From Chitinophagales bacterium (GTDB lineage: Bacteria > Bacteroidota > Bacteroidia > Chitinophagales > Chitinophagaceae): DNA of 64,000 bases. The position numbers were made by a program, and so were the translations under genes. A model generated the notes under the pieces. That model was not told the DNA's origin. It saw only the letters and a program-made list of their open reading frames with translations, and did no database searches. Location of the stretch: positions 62,001 through 126,000 of the forward strand of contig JACJXR010000004.1 of NCBI GenBank assembly GCA_020636505.1, in the 5' to 3' direction. Below are positions 1 through 10,500 of the stretch, one piece after another (positions within the stretch are counted from its first letter, which is position 1; the number at the start of each line of letters is the position of its first letter).

Positions 1-2110
1 GCTTGTGTGGTTGTGCTGTTATTACCATGTATATCAGTTACTGTCCATATTACCGTTGTAGTACCTACAGAGTAAGTTGTCGGAGCATTGTTCCAGACAC
101 TGTCCACTCCACAGTTATCAGCAGTTGTTGGTGAACCTAATGCAACATTCGTTGCAGCACAGGTTCCGTTATCTGCGTTTACAGATACCGCAGCAGGAGC
201 AGCAATAGTAGGGTTTTGATTATCAATTACTATTACATTCTGTGTACAAGTAGCTGTGTTGCCATGTATATCAGTTACAGTCCATGTAACTGTTGTTGTA
301 CCAACAGAGTAGCTTGAAGGTGCATTATTCCATACACTATCTACAGCGCAGTTGTCACTTGTTGTTGGAGCACCCAAACTAACGTTAGTTGCCGCGCATT
401 GTCCATTGTCAGCATTTACTGTTAAATCTGAAGGGCATACAATTGTCGGATTCTCGTTATCAATCACTGTCACCGTACTTGTAGCAATACTTGTATTTCC
501 GTGAATGTCCTTAACAGTCCATGTAATGGTAGTGTTGCCTACAGGAAGTAACGCGGGGGCGTTATTCCATACACTATCCACTCCACAGTTATCAGCAGTT
601 ATTGGAGTACCCAGCGCAACATTTGTTGCACCGCAAATACCGTTATCTGTATTCACTGTCACATTCGCAGGAGAAGTGATTGTCGGATTTTGATTATCAA
701 TGACTGTTACTGTTTGTGTGGCTGTATTGGTATTGCCGTGTATATCTGTAACAGTCCAAGTAACGGTGGTGGTACCAACAGGGAATGACGAAGGAGCATT
801 GTTGTTTACACTCAAAATACCACAGTTATCTCCTGTCGTTGGCACATCCAGCGCTACGTTAGTAGCATAGCATTGTCCAAAATCAGCATTTGTTGTTACA
901 TCTATAGGAGCCGTAATATCAGGATTTTGATTATCAACAACAGTCACTGTTTGATTAGCTGTACTGCTGTTACCATGAATGTCTAATACTGTCCATGTGA
1001 CAGTTGTGTTTCCTACAGGGAAACTTGCAGGTGCATTGTTCCATACACTGTCCACTCCGCAATTATCTGATGTAGATGGAATACCTAAGGCAACATTTGT
1101 TGCAGCACAACTACCATTATCAGCATTAACTGTTACAGTCGCCGGAGGAGTGATGGTTGGATTTTGATTATCCATAACTGTTATGTTTTGGATATCAGTT
1201 TTAATATTTCCGTGTATGTCCTTTGCAGTCCATGTAACCGTTGTGTTACCTACCGGGAAGCTTGCAGGTGCATTGTTCCATACGCTGTCTAATCCACAAT
1301 TGTCAGAAGCGAACGATATACCTAAATCTACATTAGTAGCATAGCAACTGCCGTTATCTGCATCTACTATCAGATCTGGAGGTAACGTCAGGTTAGGTGC
1401 CTGATTGTCTGCAATAGTCACATTTTGTGTTGCCGTATTGGTGTTACCATGTATATCTGTAACAGTCCATGTAACAGTAGTAGTACCTACAGGATAAGTA
1501 CCGGATCCGTTATGAGTCACACTTAATATTCCACAATTATCACCTGTAGTTTCCGCACCCAGGCCATTGATCATCTTATAGCATACACCACTGTCAGCAT
1601 ATTGGAATATATCTTCAGGAGCAAAGATGTCCGGCTTTTGATTGTCTATTACAGTTACTTTTTGTGTGGCTGTAGTAGTATTACCATTCACATCTTTCAC
1701 TGTCCATGTTACGCTTGTAGTACCAACAGGGAATGATCCCGGTGCATTATTCGAAACGCTTGCTACACCACAGTTGTCACTAGTGGTTGGTATACCCAAA
1801 GTAACAAGTGCACCACAGCTTCCGTTATCAGCATTCACCGTTATATCTGCAGGTGGTGTGATGGTTGGCGGTTGGTTGTCCACTACAGTTATTTTCTGTG
1901 TGGCTGTATAAGTGTTGTTGTTATTGTCTTTTACAGTCCAGGCAATGGTACTTGGACCAACCTGGTATGATGACATTGCATCACTCCATATGGTATCCAC
2001 ATAACATATTCCTGAAGTTGTTGGAGTACCAAAATTGGTTACTGTAGCCCAGCAAACACCACTGTCCGCATTCACAGTAATATCAGCCGGAGCTGTAACA
2101 ACAGGTGTTT
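1..2110 (-). repeat. Tandem HYR-domain repeats, about 237 bp each
   Basis: The linker encoding D-N-Q-x-P recurs near 207, 441, 679, 917, 1154, 1389, 1627, 1861 and 2098, a regular period of about 237 bp (79 residues). Nine or so consecutive units are visible and the array continues past the left edge. The units are clearly related at DNA level but have diverged, so this is an old array with continuing homogenisation rather than a fresh duplication. Confidence 0.8.
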
Positions 2111-4748
2111 GATTGTTTGTCACAACTACTGTAAAGTCTTTATAGGTACTGTTGCCACACCTGTTAATAGCGTACACACGTACATTGGTAGTACCTACAT
2201 TATAATTATAAGTGAATGACCTTGAACCTGAACTAGCGTCTATCGTGGTAGCACCGGTAAGTATATATTTATAATATGATATTGGAGATTGACTGCCTGC
2301 TATAACACTGAAAGTATAATTGGAATGACATGTACCGGCGTCTGTATTTCTGTTAACAGTATCCGGTAGCGCATTTAGCGATACAGGAGGACATATCTGA
2401 TATGCACCTATACGGAAGTTATACTCAGCTTCATCACAATCGGCATTATTGATTTTTATATCAGCAGTTGTATTGCCTGAGATAGTAGTGTTAGTACTGA
2501 AAAATCTCACTTTAAAATCCATAGACTGTCCGGCTGCTATCGTGGCAGGAAAAGGATTTGTATTGATGGAAAAACCTCCGCCTCCTGAAACTGTAGATAG
2601 GGAAAGGCTTGAGACATCGAGTGCAACATTGCTTGTATTCTTTACCGTGTAGGTTTTATAGTAGAATTGATTTGGAGATAACTGCCCCCAATCTGTACCA
2701 TCTGTAGTTGATATTGTTAAGTCACCATCTGTAATTACTGTATTGCCATATTGCACTTGTATTTCAGGTGCAGTTACAGTTACTGTTACAGCATACTGCC
2801 TTTCATTTCCTGAAGCATCCCTTGCTCTGACTAGACAATAATTTGTACCTATTGCCAACTGTGATGGCGATACAGACTTATAGCTGATCACTCCGCAATT
2901 ATCACTGTAATTATAATAATTCAATAAAGATGATGAGCTCATGGTACAACCGCTGCTCATTGACAATGTAATTACTGAAGGTCCCGATATATTTGGCCTC
3001 TGCTTGTCAATCACCGTCACTGTTTGTGTAGCAGTATCTGTATTTCCGCTAGCATCTCTTACTGTCCATGTTACTGTAGTACTTCCTTTCGGGAAGCTTG
3101 CAGGAGCATCATTCCATACACTGTCAACACTACAGTTATCTGCAGTGGTTGGTGTGCCCAATGAAATGTTTGTTGCTGAACAGCTGCTATTATCTGTATT
3201 TTCGATTAAATTACCGGGTGCTGTAATGGTCGGCTTAATATTGTCTACAACAGTTACAGTCTGGTTGGCAGTACTTGTATTACCATGCACATCGGTTGCA
3301 GTCCATTTTACCGTCCATGTACCCAATGCTAACGTAGAAGGAGCATCATTAGTAACAGAAGCTACACCACATGCATCATGAATGTAATCTGTCTTAAGGC
3401 TATTTGTAGAAGCAGTACATCCCGACCCGACATTAAGAGTTGCCGCACTTAGATATATATATGGTGCGATATTATCACTGACTTTCACATAAAAAGTCTT
3501 TTCAGCATAACTCCCGCATATATTATATGCACGCACCTGTACTTTAGTAACACCAATATTGAAATAACCATTGAAATTATACAATGAATTAAATGATGCG
3601 TTTGTAGCACCGCTTAATACATATTGGAAATAATCAATCGCTAACGAACCACCGGCGCTTACATTTGTACTTACAATATAGTTGGCTTTGCATTCGCCGG
3701 AATTAGTGCTTTTATAAACTGTATCAGTCGGTACAGTCAACGAAACATTCGGACAAACTACATTAGCAGACAACCTAAAGTTGTAAGTACTCTCATCGCA
3801 ATCATTGTTTTGTATTATAAGATCTGCAGTAGGGTTTCCAAGTGAAATTGATGGATCGAGCCTAATGGTTACACCTCCGGTCTTGCCCGGGGCAATTTTT
3901 TGAGGGAATGAACTATAAACTACAGAAAAGCCGCCTCCATTGGTTTGGTTGGTAAGACTCGCACCTGAAACATATAATGTGTCCGTACCTGTATTCTTAA
4001 ACTGATAGCTCTTAGTATATGATGGGTATGGATAAACTGTGCCGAAGTCTGTGCCATCTGATGTGGATGGAATAGTATCGTTATCGGCAATTGATACAGA
4101 ATTATTCAGCACATCGATCTCCGGTGCCAAAAGCGTAACAGAAACAGTCTTTGTTCCTACATTTCCACTGGCATCAATACCAGATACAGTATAATTGGCA
4201 GTACCTATATTGATTGTTGACGGGCTTATACTTCTACTTACCGTTCCACAGTTATCATCAAAATAATAATTAGCTAAAACGCCTGATGCGCTTAGAGAGC
4301 AACCACTGTTATTGTTGAGAGTAAGTGTATAAGAGTTCGGACCATATATTTTTGGAGCAAAAGTATCTACTACATTCATATAAAAAGTGCGGGTATCACT
4401 ACCGCAATTATTAACAGCTTTTAGAACAAGTTTCGTTACTCCTTTTTGATACTGAGAATAATGAAATATACCAATGCCAGTACCACCAGTTGCATTGGTT
4501 GCCCCAGTCATGGTTACTTCGTATATAATGGATGAAGTCCCGGTTGCATAAAAAACAAACGTGTAGTCTTTGGTACAATAATTATCACCAAGATAGGTGA
4601 CCACAGTATCTCCTTGTGCAGGAGCAGAGGTAATTGTAGGTGCTGTACACTGAGCACTTACATATTGTGTAACTGTTAACAGTAGCAGCGGCAAAAGCCA
4701 AAGTCGTAGTAAATTAAAAGCTCTATTTTTCATATATACTTTATTCAT
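1..4748 (-). CDS. Giant HYR-repeat / choice-of-anchor surface protein, N-terminal part (C-terminus beyond window)
   Basis: The reading frame is open from 4748 to base 1 with no stop, giving 1582 residues; the gene continues leftwards. It begins with a signal peptide (hydrophobic LLPLLLLTV, cleavage probably after YVSAQ). Next come Ig/HYR-like domains and two choice-of-anchor D (MSPD-like) domains marked by DGTDFG / DGTDWG and NNDCDE / NADCDE, then a run of HYR repeats (PF02494), each ending in a W-T-V-x-D turn and a VxDNQxPTIT-type linker. HYR proteins of this size in Bacteroidota are usually secreted adhesins or matrix proteins carrying a T9SS tail; that tail would lie outside the window. 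Two in-frame ATGs exist. The one at 4748 overlaps the stop of the upstream 53-residue gene (ATGA), and the one at 4733 gives a five-residue-shorter signal peptide. The function as an adhesin is inferred. Confidence 0.85.
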   Translation of the reverse strand, partial: MNKVYMKNRAFNLLRLWLLPLLLLTVTQYVSAQCTAPTITSAPAQGDTVVTYLGDNYCTKDYTFVFYATGTSSIIYEVTMTGATNATGGTGIGIFHYSQYQKGVTKLVLKAVNNCGSDTRTFYMNVVDTFAPKIYGPNSYTLTLNNNSGCSLSASGVLANYYFDDNCGTVSRSISPSTINIGTANYTVSGIDASGNVGTKTVSVTLLAPEIDVLNNSVSIADNDTIPSTSDGTDFGTVYPYPSYTKSYQFKNTGTDTLYVSGASLTNQTNGGGFSVVYSSFPQKIAPGKTGGVTIRLDPSISLGNPTADLIIQNNDCDESTYNFRLSANVVCPNVSLTVPTDTVYKSTNSGECKANYIVSTNVSAGGSLAIDYFQYVLSGATNASFNSLYNFNGYFNIGVTKVQVRAYNICGSYAEKTFYVKVSDNIAPYIYLSAATLNVGSGCTASTNSLKTDYIHDACGVASVTNDAPSTLALGTWTVKWTATDVHGNTSTANQTVTVVDNIKPTITAPGNLIENTDNSSCSATNISLGTPTTADNCSVDSVWNDAPASFPKGSTTVTWTVRDASGNTDTATQTVTVIDKQRPNISGPSVITLSMSSGCTMSSSSLLNYYNYSDNCGVISYKSVSPSQLAIGTNYCLVRARDASGNERQYAVTVTVTAPEIQVQYGNTVITDGDLTISTTDGTDWGQLSPNQFYYKTYTVKNTSNVALDVSSLSLSTVSGGGGFSINTNPFPATIAAGQSMDFKVRFFSTNTTISGNTTADIKINNADCDEAEYNFRIGAYQICPPVSLNALPDTVNRNTDAGTCHSNYTFSVIAGSQSPISYYKYILTGATTIDASSGSRSFTYNYNVGTTNVRVYAINRCGNSTYKDFTVVVTNNQTPVVTAPADITVNADSGVCWATVTNFGTPTTSGICYVDTIWSDAMSSYQVGPSTIAWTVKDNNNNTYTATQKITVVDNQPPTITPPADITVNADNGSCGALVTLGIPTTSDNCGVASVSNNAPGSFPVGTTSVTWTVKDVNGNTTTATQKVTVIDNQKPDIFAPEDIFQYADSGVCYKMINGLGAETTGDNCGILSVTHNGSGTYPVGTTTVTWTVTDIHGNTNTATQNVTIADNQAPNLTLPPDLIVDADNGSCYATNVDLGISFASDNCGLDSVWNNAPASFPVGNTTVTWTAKDIHGNIKTDIQNITVMDNQNPTITPPATVTVNADNGSCAATNVALGIPSTSDNCGVDSVWNNAPASFPVGNTTVTWTVLDIHGNSSTANQTVTVVDNQNPDITAPIDVTTNADFGQCYATNVALDVPTTGDNCGILSVNNNAPSSFPVGTTTVTWTVTDIHGNTNTATQTVTVIDNQNPTITSPANVTVNTDNGICGATNVALGTPITADNCGVDSVWNNAPALLPVGNTTITWTVKDIHGNTSIATSTVTVIDNENPTIVCPSDLTVNADNGQCAATNVSLGAPTTSDNCAVDSVWNNAPSSYSVGTTTVTWTVTDIHGNTATCTQNVIVIDNQNPTIAAPAAVSVNADNGTCAATNVALGSPTTADNCGVDSVWNNAPTTYSVGTTTVIWTVTDIHGNNSTTTQ

Positions 4749-4906
4749 CTTAAGTTCGATTGTTGATTGGTTTTTACTTCATTCTCGATGCCATCGATCT
4801 TACCCGCGTACCAGAACCAAATGGAAACTGTCATGAGTACCGAAATGGAAATAATGAGCAGGTAGAATAATCCTGCTTTGCTCTTTTTTAAATTGATCGT
4901 AGTCAT
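4745..4906 (-). CDS. Small single-pass membrane protein, 53 aa
   Basis: The frame from ATG 4906 to TGA 4745 encodes 53 residues: a basic start (NLKKSK), one hydrophobic segment of about 20 residues (residues 13-34, ending WFWYAG), and a short polar tail. I recognise no family. It lies just upstream of the giant HYR gene and its stop overlaps that gene's first possible ATG, which suggests translational coupling and a role linked to making or exporting the large protein. That role is inference. It is short, but the well-formed membrane segment, the ATGA overlap and the lack of anything else in the interval support a real gene. Confidence 0.6.
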   Translation of the reverse strand: MTTINLKKSKAGLFYLLIISISVLMTVSIWFWYAGKIDGIENEVKTNQQSNLR

Positions 4907-4981
4907 GCGTATCATTTCAACAAATATGCTATCAGACTACGTCGGAATGCAAAATTTTGGCATTGAAATAGCATTGCAGAG

Positions 4982-5007
4982 GCGTTGCAAAAGCGTTGCA
5001 ACGCTTT
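4982..5007. promoter_or_regulatory. 18-bp perfect palindrome with an extra half-site upstream of the membrane-protein/HYR operon
   Basis: AAAGCGTTGCAACGCTTT at 4990-5007 is a perfect inverted repeat, and a further direct copy of GCGTTGCAA sits immediately before it at 4982-4990. The site lies 75-100 bases upstream of the 53-residue gene. It fits a dimeric repressor or activator operator; the alternative is a terminator for the TPR-HTH gene upstream, but no T-run follows. Confidence 0.45.
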
Positions 5008-5066
5008 AATAGAATGTAATAAAACAACTTACAGATAAAACAAATAAGCAATGCGACAGCTAATTA

Positions 5067-6776
5067 CTATATCGTATTGATGAGATTTTTTAGCTCTTCA
5101 TCGCTTTGCAACGCTAATTTTTTGAGGATTCTGGACTTGGTGCTACGAATACTGCTTGAATTGACCCCTAAAATAGTAGCCATTTCTTTGGTACTCATGT
5201 CCAATTTTGCCAATACGATGTATCGTATTTCAGCCTGTGTAAGGTCAGGATATTTTTCTTTAAGGCTGATAAGATAGCCTGGATGTGCTTTTTCAAATAT
5301 GGCTTTAAAGTATACCCAATCGTGGTCGCTTAAGATGGTAGTTTCATGAAGTTTGGATATGGTATCTGCAAGATCAATGGTTTTTTCATTGGTCTCATAA
5401 GTGGTCAGTTTTTCTTCTAAATTGACCAATAGTTTATTTTTCTCTTGGATACTGTTGGTAAAAGAGGCAAGTTTGTCTTGCGAAGCTTGAAGGTCGTACT
5501 GGGCTTTATTTTTTGTCGTTTCTAGCCTTTCTTTTCTCTTATTATACCAGAAACTTATAAAAAGGATAATAATCGTTCCGATTACCACCACAGATATCAA
5601 CAGGTTTCTTTGTAGAAGGGCATTTTTCTTTTCAATAGCTAATAATTGGTTAGCGTTATCCAGTTTGGTTTCTCCAAGCTCCTTCTCAACAGCCTTCAGT
5701 TGAGACACATTGTATTTCTTATTGATGGAATCTGTTAACAACACTACTGTATCAGCATAACCATATGCAGCTTTGTACTTACCGTTCTCAGCTTTTACAC
5801 GCATAGCGCTTCTATATATGCTCATGGCAGGATATAGGTTTTCATAATACCAATGAACCCCTGCCTGCCTATATCGATCCAATGCCTGCTCATAATACGA
5901 CTCGGCTATCTGCAGATGCCCCAGCTTCATTTGTATAGAGGCTACAGTACTAAGCAAATTAGCCTGAACACCTGCACCTGTATGCTTTTCAGAAAGTGGC
6001 ACCAATTGCATAACTATTTTCAGAGCTGTATCGTATTGTTTTTGCTTAATATAAACGTCGACGCTATTGCCTCTGGAAATGATCTGCCAGACCACAACAC
6101 CATTGTCTCTTGCTATATCATGCAGTTTATTGAAATAATATAAGGCAGAATCATAATTACCCAACTGAGTATGTATTAACCCCAACACATTGAAAATATC
6201 ACTTGAATATCCGTCCTCGGGAGGTATTTGCATAGCCTCATATCTATACTTAAGCGAATTTTCAACATCTTCAAAAGCGTCATAACGTTTTGCCAGTTCT
6301 ACGGTATAGTACTTTTTAAATATAAAATAAGAAGGGTCGTAATCATGATACAGGTTATATGATTTAACCCCATATTTTACAGCTTCTGCAAGATTTCTGC
6401 TTTCACTCCAGTATACACTGTATGTGTGATGAGCCATAGCCTCAATATGCTTCAAGCCTTTGTTCTGTGCTTTTATTGTTATCAGCCTAATTCCCGTAGT
6501 AAACTCAGCATCGGTTATTGACCTTTCCCATAATTTGTGCTTAAGTTGTGTGATCTTTAAGAGCAGCTCAAGTTCTTCATCGTTTTGGGAAACAGAATAT
6601 TCAATGAGTGGATTTAATAACTCTGTTACTTTCTTTGAGCCTTTAGGTCTGTTTTTAATTATTGAATCAACTGCCTGCCATTTTTCAGGAAAGGGCTTTC
6701 CTGCTATGTCGATCTGCGCATTCGCATATAACGTTGTGAATTGAAGTAGTATAATAAATGATAACAGTCTGAGCAT
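5067..6776 (-). CDS. TPR membrane protein with C-terminal LuxR/GerE-like helix-turn-helix
   Basis: 569 residues. A signal peptide (LLSFIILLQF, cleaved after ANA) is followed by tetratricopeptide repeats over roughly residues 100-340 (for example GLIHTQLGNYDSALYYFNKL). A transmembrane helix at about 390-410 (LLISVVVIGTIIILFISFW) is followed by a coiled coil (about 410-475) and a C-terminal helix-turn-helix (LTQAEIRYIVLAKLDMSTK, then EMATILGVNSSSIRSTKSRI). The layout is the common Bacteroidota one in which periplasmic TPRs sense something and a cytoplasmic HTH acts on DNA. It is co-directional with the response regulator and sensor kinase upstream (102-base gap), so it probably belongs to the same signalling cluster. 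The target genes are unknown; the HYR operon directly downstream is an obvious candidate. Confidence 0.85.
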   Translation of the reverse strand: MLRLLSFIILLQFTTLYANAQIDIAGKPFPEKWQAVDSIIKNRPKGSKKVTELLNPLIEYSVSQNDEELELLLKITQLKHKLWERSITDAEFTTGIRLITIKAQNKGLKHIEAMAHHTYSVYWSESRNLAEAVKYGVKSYNLYHDYDPSYFIFKKYYTVELAKRYDAFEDVENSLKYRYEAMQIPPEDGYSSDIFNVLGLIHTQLGNYDSALYYFNKLHDIARDNGVVVWQIISRGNSVDVYIKQKQYDTALKIVMQLVPLSEKHTGAGVQANLLSTVASIQMKLGHLQIAESYYEQALDRYRQAGVHWYYENLYPAMSIYRSAMRVKAENGKYKAAYGYADTVVLLTDSINKKYNVSQLKAVEKELGETKLDNANQLLAIEKKNALLQRNLLISVVVIGTIIILFISFWYNKRKERLETTKNKAQYDLQASQDKLASFTNSIQEKNKLLVNLEEKLTTYETNEKTIDLADTISKLHETTILSDHDWVYFKAIFEKAHPGYLISLKEKYPDLTQAEIRYIVLAKLDMSTKEMATILGVNSSSIRSTKSRILKKLALQSDEELKNLINTI

Positions 6777-6878
6777 CCTGTATCAAATATACGCAGCATA
6801 TAAAATTTCAGCCTTTTTTTCGGCCTTTAATCGTTACCTACGAAGGTTTGAGACACCCTCGGCTAAAGTTGCTTAGTT

Positions 6879-7520
6879 CTATTTAACCAAGCCTTCTTTC
6901 AAAGCGACTGAAACCGCACCCGTTGCAGATTGAACTTGCAATTTCTTGTAAATGTTGTTGATATGTGTATTTACCGTTTTGTAAGAGATAAAACATTCGT
7001 CGGCTATCATCTTATAGCTGTATCCTTTTACCAAATAGGCCAATATATCCTCTTCTCTCTTTGTTAGACTGTAATCCTCTTTTTTAGACACATTCTCAGA
7101 TGTACTGAAATGACGCAACACTTTTGTGGCTATATGCGGAGTCATCGGTGCACCACCTTCCAACACTTCTGTTATAGACATTATCAGCCTTTCAGGGGTT
7201 TCTTGTTTTAGCAGGTAACCGTTAGCACCAGCACACAAGGCAGGAAATATCTTATCGTTGTCTTCGAATACGGTTTGCATCAATATTTTGATATCCTGAT
7301 GTACTTTCCTTATCTCAGCCACCCCGGCCAGACCGTCAACGTGCGGCATATCAATATCCATAAGCACTACATCGGGTTGTGTGGCATCAATATGCTTTAA
7401 GACATTCCTACAATCTTCAAACATTCCTACACACTCCATATTGTCAGAAGCATCTATCATCAACTGCAACGCATCTCTACGTTCAGGATTGTCATCAAAT
7501 ATTACAACGCGTATACTCAT
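6879..7520 (-). CDS. NarL/FixJ-family response regulator (receiver + LuxR HTH)
   Basis: 213 residues. The receiver domain (1-120) has the acidic pair FDDN at the start, the phospho-acceptor Asp in VVLMDIDMP (about residue 56) and the conserved Lys in GYLLKQ. The LuxR-type HTH (about 148-210) carries the diagnostic LTKREEDILAYLVKGYSYK and KTVNTHINNIYKKL. It lies 53 bases downstream of the sensor kinase on the same strand and is almost certainly its partner, receiving phosphate from the kinase's HisKA_3 His and then binding DNA. The family assignment is secure; the regulon is not visible. Confidence 0.93.
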   Translation of the reverse strand: MSIRVVIFDDNPERRDALQLMIDASDNMECVGMFEDCRNVLKHIDATQPDVVLMDIDMPHVDGLAGVAEIRKVHQDIKILMQTVFEDNDKIFPALCAGANGYLLKQETPERLIMSITEVLEGGAPMTPHIATKVLRHFSTSENVSKKEDYSLTKREEDILAYLVKGYSYKMIADECFISYKTVNTHINNIYKKLQVQSATGAVSVALKEGLVK

Positions 7521-7573
7521 AGTTCAAAATTACGTCGATGCCCTAATTATGATATAGGTAATATCATTGAATT

Positions 7574-10500
7574 TTAAAGATATAGGGACAAGGACACTTT
7601 AGTTCCTTGTCCTACTACACTGTCAATTTCGAGCTTTGCGCCTATTGATGAGGCACGCTCTTTCATACCCTTGATTCCATTCCTGCCCATATTGTCGATG
7701 TTATTGTTCACCAGCCCCATGTCAAAACCTTTACCGTCATCTATTATACTGATATCCAACTTCTTACCGGTCAGGTTTAGCGTCACTGAAAGGTTTTTAC
7801 ACTCGGAATGTTTTATTGCATTGTTGACCACTTCTTTGAACAACATGTAGATATTCTTCCTTTGTTTCATATCTACTTTTACCCTTTCCAGTCCTTTCTC
7901 CACATCAAACTTCAATGAAACGCCTTTTGCCTCTGTAACGTTTACCGCAAACGCCCTCATCCTGTTGGTCACTTGCTCGAATGTATCGTTATCAGCCTTC
8001 GTAGCCCATACAATATCATTCATACCCTCCATCATCTTGATCGTACTTTTTGATATCTTATCAAGAAGAGTAGCTGTTTTAGGAGGTAGTGTTTCTTTGC
8101 CTTTTTGAGCCACTGCCACATACAGCGACACGCTGCTGAGTGTTGAACCAACCTCATCGTGAAGGTCTTGAGCGATACTGTTTCTGGTGCGTTCTACTTT
8201 CAGCACCTGGTTCATTCTCCAACGGTAGATAGCATATAAAATACTTGCGATTAGCAACAAGGATAAAGTCCTGAACCACCATGTAGCCCACCATGGAGGC
8301 AATACTTTGAAGGAGTATGCAATAGGCTCACTCCATATACCGTCCGGACTTTGAGCTTTTACTTTAAACGTATAAGTACCTGCGCTTATATTACCGAATG
8401 TTGCACTGGTGTTAGAGGTGGCTGAACTCCACTCTCTATCATATCCTTCAAGAAAGTGTTGAAAGTTGACCATAAACGGCCGGCCTGTTTCGATAGCACC
8501 ATAATCAATTGTCACTTCATTGAACTTATAAGGCAATACTAATTTTTGCGGGATGTAATTGTACTTGCTAAGGCTATCAAATTTTAGACTCTTGTACTTA
8601 TTCTTTACACTATCTCTTTCTGTACCGGTCATCTTACGGCCATACTTGATCACTTCTTCCGTTATGTATGCAGGCATTGAATTGCTATCAGTATTTCTTG
8701 TCGGCACCAGATAACTCCAACACACAGGGTTATTGTTTATTTTTAACTCACGAATAACTACTGTTGGTGGAGTGCTGTCTCTACGTATTTTACTTCGGTC
8801 AAGTCTTACGATCAATTGCTCACCGGAGCCCGTACCGCCCCATAGTACTCCCTTACTGTCCTTCAATAAGCAGTTTTGCCTGCCATTGATGTCTTTGATA
8901 GGATAGCCTGTACTTGTGTTATATATTTCAATATTGGTAAGCCTGCTATGATCTTCGGATATGTTGAATACAGCTATGCCTTTGTTGGTACCTACTGCTA
9001 TTTTGCCATCATCTAAAACTTGTACCTGAAGCACATAGTTATCAGGCAATCCATCTGCTTTATTAAAGCTTTTGAAAAAGCTGCCTGTAACTTTAATATC
9101 ATCATGTATAGTTTTTACTTTTTCAGCACTTAGAAAAGCTATGCCATTGCTCGAACCAAACCAAAGGTTCCCCTCTTTATCCTTTGCACTAGCCCAAAGA
9201 ATATCATGTGGTAAGCCATGTTCTTTATTATAAGTAGTAAACGACTTGCCGTCAAAACAGCTTAAGCCATGCCCGGAAGATGAAAACCATAGATTCCCTT
9301 CATCATCTTGTAATATACACCTGATGTCATTCCCTGCAAGACCTTGTTTGTTAGTATAGTTGGTAACAGATTTACCATCAAAACAAATCACTCCATTCAA
9401 GGCAGTCGCCATCCAAATTTTCTTATCGTTATCTTGTGTTACATAGAACTTTATATCGAATGGAAATCCTTGTTGATTATTGTAACGGGTAAAGCTGTAA
9501 CCATCATATAGGTTGATCGCATAAGCATCCGGTCCGATCCAGATTTTTCCGGACCTGTCTTTAAATATGCTGTGATTAAAGCCACCCGATAAGCCTTGAG
9601 AAGTATTTAATATAGTAAACGAGCGTCCATCGAAAACCGAAAGGCCTGAGCCTGAACTACCAAACCAGATATTACCTGCGCTATCTTCTGCTATGCAATA
9701 AATATGATTGTCGGGTATGCCATAAACATCATTAAAATAGGTAAAGGCATCACCGTAATAACAACTAACTCCTGCAGTCAGCGTACCGAACCATATATTA
9801 CCTGTTTTATCTTCTGTAATTGTATTTACTATAATACCTGGTAATCCTTCACTTTTTGTAAATGTGGTAAAGCCTGCACCGTCATATTTACACACGCCCT
9901 GCGATGTGCCGAACCATAAATTTCCTTTACTGTCTTTTTTTATATCACTAATACGGCGATCAGGTATGCCATCAGTAATTGTAAAATTGGTAAAGCTAAA
10001 ACCATCATACATGCTAATGCCATTGCTTGTTCCTATCCATATATTACCGTCATCGTCTTCTTCTAATGCAAAGATTCCGTTAGAGGGCAGCCCATCTTTA
10101 TTTGTAAATGTCTTGTATGCGTTTCCATCGAAGCGATGCAACCCACCACCTGCAGTTGCTATCCAGATATTCTTTTTCTGATCTTCAAGTATTTCTCTAA
10201 TATCATTTACAAAAAGATTGCTGCCTTTACGGTTAATAATGGTATCTCCGTAATAGATGAACACTCCTGCAGGAGTGGTGCCAAACCACATTTTGCCGTC
10301 GCTGTCTTGAGTAATACAGTTTACCCTGTAGTTGGTTTTTGTTTCTGTTAAGGAAAAGTTGGTAAAGGATCTACCATCAAAACAGCTAACCATACTCTCA
10401 TCACCACCTATCCAAATATTTCCGTTTCTATCCTCTGCAATACTTACTGCAATATTATTTGCGAGTCCATTCTCAGTAGTGTAATTGGTAACGCGTATAC

